64,000 nt of DNA from DASZBX01 sp035943635. Lineage in GTDB: Bacteria > Actinomycetota > Actinomycetes > Streptomycetales > Catenulisporaceae. The notes under the pieces were generated by a model, which saw nothing but the letters and a program-made list of their open reading frames with translations, was not told the DNA's origin and ran no database searches. Positions 41,234 to 48,456 of this stretch are shown here, in pieces; the stretch's first letter is position 1; each line of letters begins with the position of its first letter. The stretch is taken from contig DASZBX010000124.1 of NCBI GenBank assembly GCA_035943635.1, positions 49,062-113,061 of the forward strand, given 5' to 3'. The translations under genes and the position numbers were made by a program.

Positions 41234-42610
41234 GTGAAGGAACTCACCGCTGTGACCCGCCGCAGCGCACTGCGCGCCGGGGCGGTCGGCGCCGGCCTGA
41301 CCGGTGCCGCCTTCCTGGACGCACCGCCGGCCGCCGCCGCGAACCGCTCCGCGACCACGGCGCCGACCGGAGCCGTCTTCGACGTGACGGACTACGGGGC
41401 GGTCGGCGACGGCGCGACCGACGACACCCGCGCGATCCAGGCCGCACTCGACGCCGCCGGCGCCGTGGCGGGATCCGAGGTGATCTTCCCCCCGGCACCC
41501 GGGGGCTGCTACCGGGTGTCCGGGGTGAAGGTCCCCGGCGGCGTCGGGACCATGGCCGGTCACAGCGCCCTGTACAGCGCCGACGCACCGCAGACCGCTA
41601 CTCTGACCGGGTCGGTCCTGGCGCCGGTTGACACCGCCGTGACCACGCTGCTCACGGTCGGCGCGAGCGGGGGCGGGACGCCGGTTCCCGGCAACCCGCA
41701 CGGTCTGACCGTCCAGGGGCTCGGCTTCCTCGGCACGGAACCTGGCGGGACGGCGATAGCCGGCCTGTGGGGCGTGACCGTACTCGACACCGCGGCGGTG
41801 ACGCTGGACGGCTGCCGGGACCTTTACTGCGGTGCTCCCGGGTTCAGCGGGTATCCGCCGGGCGGCGACGGGGCCGGCGGCTTCGCCCGCTTCCTGTCCT
41901 CGGGCACCGGCAACGCGTTCTGCGTCAACGGCAGGCTGCTGTTCTGCTGCTCCTACGGCGCCGGCAACTTCCTGCTCGCCGACGGGCAGTCGGCGGCCCT
42001 GCCCGGGGGCGGCAGCACCGACGGACGGATCATCGGCTGCCAGGTCAACGGGCACAACCGGGGCGCGGTGTTCGGCCCGCAGCACGCGGGCGCTGGCGGA
42101 TGGGGCGTGTCCCAGTGCCACTTCTCCTCAGCCGAGGGCCAGTGTCACATCAGCTACGGCCCTGCGGGAAACCCCTGGACGCTTCGGGTCGAAGGCTGCT
42201 ACCTCGACCTTTGCGCCGGGCCGGCCGTGCACTGCCAGGGCCGCGGCCTCCAGGCCGTCGGCAATTACATCAGGTCTCTGGCTAATACGAGCGCCATCGA
42301 CTTCGATGCCGCCCTCGCGGTCGCCGGACGGGATCCGGCCGCAGTACTGGTCGGCAACACTCTCGACCTCAACGGTTCGACCGCCGCCGTGTGCTTCGCC
42401 GCGTTCGACGGTTTCACGGCCGCCGACTTCGCCGCGAACGGCGGCGGGGAGTTCCGCGGCAACCTGGTGCACAACCACGGGGCCGCGATGCCGGCCTCGT
42501 GGGTGGCACCGTATGTCGGATCGGATGCCGTGGCGATCAACGTGACCGCGATCGACGCCGCCTCGTCGGCACGTCTCGACCTGACCCAGAGGCCCGTGCT
42601 GTCGGATTGA
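41234..42610 (+). CDS. Tat-exported pectate-lyase/GH28-like right-handed beta-helix protein
   Basis: 458 residues from GTG 41234; GTG 41252 is an equally possible start. The twin-arginine signal peptide is TRRSALRAGAVGAGLTGAAF. The mature protein opens with the pectate_lyase_3 signature VFDVTDYGAVGDGATDDTRA followed by IQAALDAAG and continues as a parallel beta-helix with regularly spaced G, N and C residues (GCQVNGHNRGAVFGPQ, VEGCYLDLCAGPAVHCQGRG, GNTLDLNGSTAAVC). Such enzymes cleave or edit acidic polysaccharides. As the last gene of the sulfate-activation/glycosyltransferase block, it may trim the glycan made there. A group II intron relic begins directly behind it. Confidence 0.85.
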   Translation: MKELTAVTRRSALRAGAVGAGLTGAAFLDAPPAAAANRSATTAPTGAVFDVTDYGAVGDGATDDTRAIQAALDAAGAVAGSEVIFPPAPGGCYRVSGVKVPGGVGTMAGHSALYSADAPQTATLTGSVLAPVDTAVTTLLTVGASGGGTPVPGNPHGLTVQGLGFLGTEPGGTAIAGLWGVTVLDTAAVTLDGCRDLYCGAPGFSGYPPGGDGAGGFARFLSSGTGNAFCVNGRLLFCCSYGAGNFLLADGQSAALPGGGSTDGRIIGCQVNGHNRGAVFGPQHAGAGGWGVSQCHFSSAEGQCHISYGPAGNPWTLRVEGCYLDLCAGPAVHCQGRGLQAVGNYIRSLANTSAIDFDAALAVAGRDPAAVLVGNTLDLNGSTAAVCFAAFDGFTAADFAANGGGEFRGNLVHNHGAAMPASWVAPYVGSDAVAINVTAIDAASSARLDLTQRPVLSD

Positions 42611-42616
42611 GGCCGG

Positions 42617-42828
42617 CGGTGGAGGCTGCGCCCGGCCGGACGGCGTATGCACCGGCCGGGCCGCGATGGCGCGACGTTCAACGATGGCTGCGCCGACCCG
42701 ACGGGTCATGGCGGGCCATCCACCAGGGAGACACCGAGCTACGGCCGATCGCGAAGATCCCCGTGACCCGGTACCTCTGGCGCGGAGCGAAGATCCCCAA
42801 CCCGTACCCGTGGTACGAACACGCCTGA
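42617..42828 (+). pseudogene. C-terminal relic of a group II intron reverse transcriptase/maturase
   Basis: The plus-strand frame ending at 42828 encodes RWRDVQRWLRRPDGSWRAI, then TELRPIAKIPVTRYLWRGAK and IPNPYPW. This wording (WRDxxRW...PDGxWRPI...IPVTRYxxRGxKIPxPW) is that of the tail of actinobacterial group II intron-encoded proteins. The reverse-transcriptase palm is missing; the remnant begins right after the stop of the beta-helix gene. A domain V-like structure follows within 20 bases, which supports the assignment. Confidence 0.55.
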
Positions 42829-42844
42829 CGGAAGGAACCGGGGA

Positions 42845-42935
42845 GAGCCCGTTGCGTTGAGAGGCGCACGGCGGGTTCGGCGAGAGGTCCGGGGAAACGG
42901 ACCGGTGGTGACACCGGAACCGCGCCCCGGACCTC
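42845..42935 (+). ncRNA. Group II intron domain V and VI remnant
   Basis: 42845-42878 is 34 bases long, the size of domain V. It begins GAGCCCGTTGCG and ends GCGGGTTC, so the outer arms pair (GAGCCCG with CGGGTTC), with an inner GCG/CGC stem closed by a purine-rich loop, as in domain V. Directly after it, GAGGTCCGGGG (42884-42894) pairs perfectly with CCCCGGACCTC (42925-42935), a long domain VI-like stem. Together with the maturase tail upstream this is the 3' end of a group II intron; the 5' half is gone. Confidence 0.6.
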
Positions 42936-43199
42936 CTCAGCGACGGAAGGCGGCTGGCACAGGTGGCCCGTCTCGGAAGGTTTCATCGTTGTCTCACTTC
43001 GTGTTGCCGGAAGGCCGTTTCCCACCATGGATCTTGGTGTCCGGCCCGTTGCCGGTCAGCGGTACCGGACAGCGCGGCACGTGGCCACCACGTCCCATGT
43101 CGAGAGACCTGCCTACTGCCACCGGAGGTCGAGCTCTGACACAATGGTCGACTGGCGGCCAGCTTGCGGGCGCTGTGGGCATGTGGGTGAAGGGGGAAG

Positions 43200-44111
43200 A
43201 TGAGATCGCTTAAACGTGCTCCGTCAACGCTCGGCGACACGGGAGCGGCTGCGGCCATGATCAGCGGCGCGGCGCTCATCGAGCACGTGGAGTTCCTGAC
43301 CTCGGTCGGGCCACGCTGCGCACGACACCCCGGCGCGGTGGTCGACACACTTGCCTATCTGGCCGACGCGCTGGAAGGATTCGGATACAGCGTCGTGGCG
43401 CAGTCCTACGGGTCCGGACCCCATCAGGTGAACCTGCTGGCGCAGCTGACCGGGCACTGTGCGGACCTGCCGATCCTGGAGGTCGGTGCGCACTGGGACT
43501 CTGTGCCGGGCAGCCCGGGCGCTGATGACAACGCCAGCGGGGTCGCGGGCGTCCTGGAGGTCGCGCGCTGCCTTCGCGAGGTCGGGCCGCCGGCCAGGTC
43601 GGTGCGTTTCTGCCTGTTCGCGGAAGAGGAACCGGAGCCGGGGATGGTGGGCAGCACCGCTCACGTTGAGCTGCTCGCCGGGCAGGCGGTCGACGGCCTG
43701 ATCGCGCTGGAGATGATCGGATACCGCTCTCGGGAGCCGGGTTCGCAGAGCGGAATGCCCCGCGTGCCGGGGATGTTCTCGTCACTGCGCGTGGGCGACT
43801 TCGTCTCCGTGGTCGCCGACCGGCGATCTGATGGCTACGCCCGCGCGTTCCGCCGGGGCGCGGCCCGGTGCGCCCCGCAACTGCGGGTGGTGCCGGTCCG
43901 CTGGATCGGCGGCATGGTCAAGGACGCGGCACGCAGCGACCACAGCCCGTACTGGCGGTCCGGTCGCAAAGGCCTGCTGGTGACCGGCACCGCGAACCTG
44001 CGCAATCCGCACTACCACCTGGCGACCGACATGCCGCAGACGTTGGACTACGCGTTCTTGACTGATGTCGCACGGGCGGTCGCGGGGACGGTCAGCATCC
44101 TCGCCGGTTGA
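43200..44111 (+). CDS. M28-family zinc aminopeptidase-like protein
   Basis: 303 residues from ATG 43200 behind AAGGGGGAAG; ATG 43257 is an alternative. Dinuclear zinc-site motifs of family M28 are present in order: GAHWDSVPGSPGADDNASG (His and bridging Asp), CLFAEEEPEPG (catalytic Glu-Glu), ALEMIGY (usually an Asp or Glu ligand; here Glu), and DHSPYWR plus NPHYHLATDMPQTLDY (final His). No signal peptide is evident, so it may be cytoplasmic. It removes N-terminal amino acids or trims small substrates in known relatives. It stands alone between an intron relic and a transposase relic, with a short terminator downstream. Confidence 0.88.
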   Translation: MRSLKRAPSTLGDTGAAAAMISGAALIEHVEFLTSVGPRCARHPGAVVDTLAYLADALEGFGYSVVAQSYGSGPHQVNLLAQLTGHCADLPILEVGAHWDSVPGSPGADDNASGVAGVLEVARCLREVGPPARSVRFCLFAEEEPEPGMVGSTAHVELLAGQAVDGLIALEMIGYRSREPGSQSGMPRVPGMFSSLRVGDFVSVVADRRSDGYARAFRRGAARCAPQLRVVPVRWIGGMVKDAARSDHSPYWRSGRKGLLVTGTANLRNPHYHLATDMPQTLDYAFLTDVARAVAGTVSILAG

Positions 44112-44205
44112 GTAGGGCTCAGACAGAATCTCGGCCAGTGACATCGGGGACACAAACGCTACGGCCGTAACACCGGGCGGACCTGTTGTCCTCGACAATA
44201 CGACA

Positions 44206-44221
44206 CCCCTGTGAGCAGGGG
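44206..44221 (+). terminator. Short hairpin terminator after the M28 peptidase gene
   Basis: CCCCTG (44206-44211) pairs with CAGGGG (44216-44221) over a TGAG tetraloop and is followed by CTTTGTGTG, a weak T-rich tail. It lies 95 bases after the M28 stop. Confidence 0.55.
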
Positions 44222-44337
44222 CTTTGTGTGATGCATCGTGCGCTGGTTGGCTCGTATGGTGCTGAACGGACTTGCGTACAGGCTTGTGGTACTCGAAAAG
44301 ACGAATTTGCTGGGTGATCTGGGGTTTTCCGATGTAG

Positions 44338-44880
44338 CTATGCAGCCTCTTCATATTCGCTCGTGATGCCGCCAAGGATGGTTCTTCGGCGGATTCTGGC
44401 CGTCTCGAGGTCGATGACTTTCGCGTTCGGTGGGTTGGGATCGTGGTTGGGGACGTGTTGCGCGATGCCTTGGTGTGGTCTGCCGGCGTTGTAGTGGGCT
44501 GCGTATTCGGTGAGGACGGTGTGCAGGTGGGTTTCGTTGAGGATCAGGATGTGGTCGAGTAGTTCGCGGCGTAGGGTGCCGATGAGTCGTTCGCAGATCG
44601 CGTTGGCCCGGGGTGCCTGGCGCGGGCTGCGTAGGATTCTCAGTCCACAGTCTTCGAAGATAGTGTCGAACGTGGTGGTGAACTGGCTACCGCGGTCGCG
44701 GATCAAGAAGCGCATCTGATCGAGTACGGTGCCCATGGTCATGGCGAGGTTGCGAGCCTGCTGCGCGGTCCACGGACCGTCTGGGTTCGCGGTGATCCCG
44801 GACAAGTGGACTCTTCGGGTGCCGTGTTCGATGAACACCAGGAGTAGGTTGCGCACTGGCCGGCGAGGTCCATGATGGTA
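44338..44880 (-). pseudogene. N-terminally truncated rve-type (IS3/IS481-like) transposase
   Basis: The minus-strand frame encodes the second half of an integrase core: GTRRVHLSGITANPDGPWTA, QMRFLIRDRGSQFTTTFDTI, RSPRQAPRANAICERLIGTL and TEYAAHYNAGRPHQGIAQHV. The second Asp (IRDRGSQF) and the Glu (NAICERLIG) of the DDE triad are kept, but the first Asp and the whole DNA-binding N-terminus are missing upstream of about 44880. A scrap of the C-terminus of a related element is at 28366. Confidence 0.78.
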
Positions 44881-45042
44881 TCGGGGGCATCGCCACCGGC
44901 CGAGCCGCGAGCCGTCCTGCATCGCCGATGTGACTGCGGGACGGGTTGCGCTCGTGCTCAGGACCAAGGTCCCTGAGATGACGTTGCCCATGGGCGCACG
45001 ATGGTGGAAGACCATGAATCGACCATTGACAGGGGTATCACC

Positions 45043-45130
45043 ATGAAACGACGGCTTGTTCAAGACGTGATGACCCGGGAGGTGGTGACTGTGCACGTCG
45101 GTGCGGGCTTCCGCAGGATTGTGCGGATGT
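45043..45130 (+). pseudogene. N-terminal scrap of a CBS-domain protein gene
   Basis: ATG 45043 starts MKRRLVQDVMTREVVTVHVG then AGFRRIVRML, the usual beginning of actinobacterial CBS/BON proteins (VxDVMTxxVVTVxxDTPFKEIV). The match stops at about 45130, where it runs head-on into an antisense universal-stress fragment. A 5'-truncated CBS/BON gene lies at 46324-46845. Confidence 0.6.
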
Positions 45131-45131
45131 T

Positions 45132-45226
45132 GCTGCCTCCTTGGCGGCCCACATCGCCGCGCGCATGGCATGGGAGGAATCGTCGATGCCGACGATCACC
45201 GGCCGGCCGGTTGTCGTGGTGGCCAT
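45132..45226 (-). pseudogene. N-terminal scrap of a universal stress protein gene
   Basis: From ATG 45226 the minus strand encodes MATTTTGRPVIVGIDDSSHA then MRAAMWAAKEAA, the first strand and helix of a UspA domain. It is cut after about 31 codons at the junction with the CBS scrap. Confidence 0.6.
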
Positions 45227-45328
45227 CGTGACCTCCTGGATATCAGAGTGCGGACCGGGCCTGTCTCGGAGCGTCACTTGCGTGGACGTTCTCGGTGAAT
45301 CGACCGTCTCATGGGAGTTGGTCTCGCG

Positions 45329-46285
45329 TCAGGGCCGTTGGCCCTGCGCTCGGGGCTCCGTTCGGCCCGGGCCGCGACCTGCGCGCCCGGCACAGGCTCG
45401 GGTCTCGCCTGCGCCGGGCCGTGTGTCGGCCGGCGCAGGCCGGTCAGCCGACCGGGATGAGGCGACCGGGGTGGCCGCGTGCGAGAGCAACCCGTAGACG
45501 ACCCGGCCCACACCGGGGGATGCCGGCGGCCCGTCCCGGTGCGCGCCGATTACCAGGAGCCTGGAGCCACGCGCGGCTTCGGTCAACACCGCCACGGGTT
45601 CGCCGCACAGGACGTCGACCGTCACCGGCACTCCCGGATACGACGACCGAGCCTCCTTGAGCAGGACACGTGCTTCCTCGGTGAGATCGCCGTCCGCCGC
45701 CTCGCCCGGACGGGGCGGACTCCAGGCGCGTATCGCATGGATCTCCGCGCCGAGCTCGGCGGCGGACGCGAACGCGTACTCAACCGGTTGCCATGGCTCG
45801 CCCGGTGCTACACCCAGGACGATCTCGTTGCGCGGCGCGCTGTTCCAGTCACCGCGCACGACGGCCGCCGGTCCCCGCGCGCACCCGGCGAGGTTCAGGC
45901 TGACCGAGCCGAGCAGCAGCCCGGCGTGCCCGCCGCAGCCGCGCGTGGCCGCGACCGTCAGATCGGCCTGGCCGCTCAGCTCCACCAGCCGGAGCGCCGC
46001 GCCGATGTCGCTCACCTCGGTCGTGACACGCAGACCGGGATGCTGCGCGCGGACCTGCCGGGCCACTGTCTCCAGCAGTCTCGCGCCGGTAGTTCGCCAG
46101 GAGTCGCGCCCGCTCGTCCCGGGCACGGCGTCGACGTGGTCGGGGGTGTCGTCCGCGTGCACGAGGTGCAGCACGCCGATCCCGCGGTCGGCCGCCTCGC
46201 GGGCGGCCCACAGGGCGGCGAAGGCGGCCCGGCCGGAGGAGTCGACTCCGACGACGATCCGGCGGTCCGCGGTGCAGCTTGCCAT
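45329..46285 (-). CDS. Universal stress protein with two UspA domains
   Basis: 318 residues from ATG 46285 with GAGAGGAC upstream. The first UspA domain begins DRRIVVGVDSSGRAAFAALW and has the nucleotide-binding end ATRGCGGHAGLLLGSVSLNL; the second begins NEIVLGVAPGEPWQPVEYAF and ends with VIGAHRDGPPASPGVGRVV, where the usual GxxG signature is partly altered. Such tandem UspA proteins in actinomycetes bind ATP and are induced under hypoxia or dormancy. The C-terminal 45 residues after the second domain are Arg/Pro-rich and unlike the family. It is the only complete stress gene in a region full of fragments of relatives. Confidence 0.85.
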   Translation of the reverse strand: MASCTADRRIVVGVDSSGRAAFAALWAAREAADRGIGVLHLVHADDTPDHVDAVPGTSGRDSWRTTGARLLETVARQVRAQHPGLRVTTEVSDIGAALRLVELSGQADLTVAATRGCGGHAGLLLGSVSLNLAGCARGPAAVVRGDWNSAPRNEIVLGVAPGEPWQPVEYAFASAAELGAEIHAIRAWSPPRPGEAADGDLTEEARVLLKEARSSYPGVPVTVDVLCGEPVAVLTEAARGSRLLVIGAHRDGPPASPGVGRVVYGLLSHAATPVASSRSADRPAPADTRPGAGETRACAGRAGRGPGRTEPRAQGQRP

Positions 46286-46323
46286 GGTGATCAGTCCTCT
46301 CAAGCGGTTCACCGGCCCGTCGG

Positions 46324-46845
46324 TCAGGGCAGGGGTGTCATGGGTGCGTGGAAGTGCGGTGCCGTCGCCGGCCCGAGCAGGTCGGCCGCGGCGGTCAGCT
46401 CGTCGAGGACCTCGACGACGCCGTCGAGCGCGCGGACCAGCCGGACGGTCTCCCGGGCCACGTCCTCGCTCTCCAACCGGCCGCGCACAGTGACCACGCC
46501 GTCGACGACTCTCACGTCGACCGTCGACGGCTCGACGCACATCTGGCCGACCAGGACGTCGTGCACGATCTCGTCGTGCAGGTCCGCGTCCGGCCGCAGG
46601 AACGGGGTCAGCAGGTCCCCGCGGCTGACGATGCCCACGAGCGCGCCGTGGCGGTCGACGACGGGCAGGTGTTTGATCTCGTAGCGGCGCATCAGCCGTG
46701 CGGCCTGCGCCAGGCTCGCTCCCGGGGTGACCGCGATCACCGGAGTGGTCATCAGTTCGCCCGCGGTCGTCGCGCCGGCCTTGGTCTTCGCGCCGCGGCC
46801 GCGCCGGGTCAGCAGCTCCCAGTCCGCGAGGTACTTCCCGGCAGT
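46324..46845 (-). pseudogene. 5'-truncated CBS-BON domain protein gene
   Basis: The frame ends at 46324 and encodes ELLTRRGRGAKTKAGATTAG, ELMTTPVIAVTPGASLAQAA (second CBS motif), VVDRHGALVGIVSRGDLLTP and a BON domain (STVDVRVVDGVVTVRGRLES). The first CBS motif and the start are missing upstream of about 46845, where the DNA joins a universal-stress fragment. ATG 46752 could give a 142-residue product with one CBS repeat plus BON, but it has no good ribosome site. The lost N-terminus resembles the scrap at 45043-45130. Confidence 0.65.
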
Positions 46846-47050
46846 GGGCGTGCACCGCCACCTTCAGGCTGACCGAGCCGAGCAGCAGCCCGGCGAAGCC
46901 GCCGTGTCCGCGGGTGCCGGTGACGACGAACTGCGCGTGCTCGCTGAGGCCGACCAGAGTGGTGGCGGCGTCCAGCTCGGAGATCTCGGTCGTGATGCCC
47001 AGGTCTGGGCCCCTGGTGGCGATCGGAATCTGCATCCGTTGCTCGCCCAC
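46846..47050 (-). pseudogene. Internal fragment of a universal stress protein gene
   Basis: The minus strand encodes GITTEISELDAATTLVGLSE, HAQFVVTGTRGHGGFAGLLL and GSVSLKVAVHAHC, the nucleotide-binding half of a UspA domain. The N-terminal half is absent and the end is joined directly to the truncated CBS-BON gene. Confidence 0.65.
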
Positions 47051-47227
47051 CCCCCGTGACACCTGGTGATCGTTCCCTCTGCCCGAGCCCGCAGGCCGAT
47101 CGACTCCTCCCGCGAGGGGACCATGTGCCCTGCCCCGCCCTTCCGTTCGCGCGGAGCAGGGAATCCATAGCCGGACCGGTGAAACTCCAGAGCGGCGCCG
47201 GTTCATGGAGAAAGCAGGGTATCGATC

Positions 47228-48041
47228 ATGAAGGCAGCAGTCGTCACCGGTTTCGACACACTGCTGGAGCCGCTGTACGTCGCTGTTCCCCAGCCCGGCC
47301 CCGGGCAGGTGCTCGTCCGGGTGGAAGCGTGCGGCGTCTGTCGCGACGACGTCCACATCGCCCGTGGTGAACGACGGGTCAAGCCGGGCCTTCCACTGGT
47401 CCCGGGGCACGAGGGGATCGGGATCGTCGAGATGCTCGGTACCGGGAAACAGGTCCGCGCGCTCGGAGAACGGGTCGCCGTTCCGTGGCAGGGCTCGTCC
47501 TGCGGCCACTTGTGGTTTCTGCCGCTCCGGCCACGACGAACTGTGCGAGCACCAGGCACTGACCGGCGAATCGGTCGACGGCTGCTACGCCCAGTTCGCC
47601 GTGGTGGACGGCCGTTACGCCGTGCCGGTGCCCGACGGTCTCGACCCGGTGGACGCAGCCGCCCTCACCTGCGCCGGGGCTACGGCTCATGCGGCGGTCA
47701 GGGCGGCCGGGATCCAGGCCTCGGATCATGTCGCGGTGTTCGGCGCCGGCGGTGTGGGGCACCTGGTCGTGCAGTACGCACGGCTGGCCGGCCTGTTCGT
47801 CAGCGCGGTGGACATCGAACCCGGCCGGCTTGAAACGGCCCGCGAATTCGGTGCCGACCGGGTCGTCGACGCTCGCGCCGAAGACCCGGTCGTGGCGATC
47901 CGGTCCTGCGGCGGTGCGGACGTGGCGATCGTCACCGCCGACGACCCCGAGGCCTTCCGGCACGCGCTGGCCTGCCTGCGCCGCGGCGGCCGCCTGGTGT
48001 GCGTCGTGCAGCCGTCCGGTCAGAGCCGGGACTGGGCGTAG
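47228..48041 (+). pseudogene. Frameshifted and truncated zinc-dependent alcohol dehydrogenase
   Basis: The N-terminal part from ATG 47228 has VRVEACGVCRDDVHIARGE (first zinc Cys) and LPLVPGHEGIGIVEMLGTGK. The frame then shifts: GSSCG is in the first frame and TCGFCRSGHDELCEH (structural zinc site) in the next, explained by one extra C in the run at 47506-47507. The Rossmann motif VFGAGGVGHLVVQYAR is intact. The gene stops at 48041 after about 270 codons, 70 short of the family length, so the C-terminus is lost too. Without the shift it would be an MDR-family alcohol dehydrogenase. Confidence 0.8.
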
Positions 48042-48392
48042 CCGACCGGTTCGACGGTCATGCCCAGTGCGCCGGGCAGGTCGAGCGCGTGGACCAGGTG
48101 CAGCGGCAGGCCGCGGCCACCACCACGAACTTCCCGACCTGCGCCCCCTACACCGCCGACATCGTCAGCATCCTGGCTGCCTACTCGCAGAATAGTGCTG
48201 CGCAGGCTTGTCATCTCTGAGTACGAGGGGGCGTCATGAGGCGAGAGTGGGAAGGGCCGCAGGTCGTGGTCCTGGCAGTGTGCCGAACCATAGGGGTCTG
48301 TGTCTCTTTTGGTGAGCTTTGCTCGCCTTGAGTTGAACCCATCTGCTGTGCCGGTCCGAAGTGGACCCGCAGCTGAAACCGGTGCTGTGATG
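48042..48392. other. Intergenic region after the truncated dehydrogenase
   Basis: No gene is supported in these 350 bases. The left part contains the break at which the dehydrogenase lost its C-terminus. The plus-strand frame TTNFPTCAPYTADIVSILAA near 48130 looks protein-like but is isolated. Confidence 0.35.
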
Positions 48393-48440
48393 CATTGGTC
48401 CCGCTCGCCGGTGCTCAGGCACCGGCGAGCGGGACCAATG
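48393..48440. terminator. Very strong hairpin terminator of the Ig-like protein gene
   Basis: A perfect 21-base-pair stem (48393-48413 with 48420-48440) closes a CTCAGG loop, 17 bases beyond the stop of the minus-strand gene. No T-run is present. It is the longest perfect hairpin that I found in the window and is placed to stop transcription from the right. Confidence 0.7.
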
Positions 48441-48456
48441 ATCACGTCATCGGGGG

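Noticed and set aside
37993..41358. A 1121-codon open frame on the minus strand
   Set aside because: It is the antisense shadow of cysH, the glycosyltransferase and the lipoprotein gene; its product is a low-complexity Gly/Arg/Gln-rich string, as expected opposite GC-rich coding DNA.
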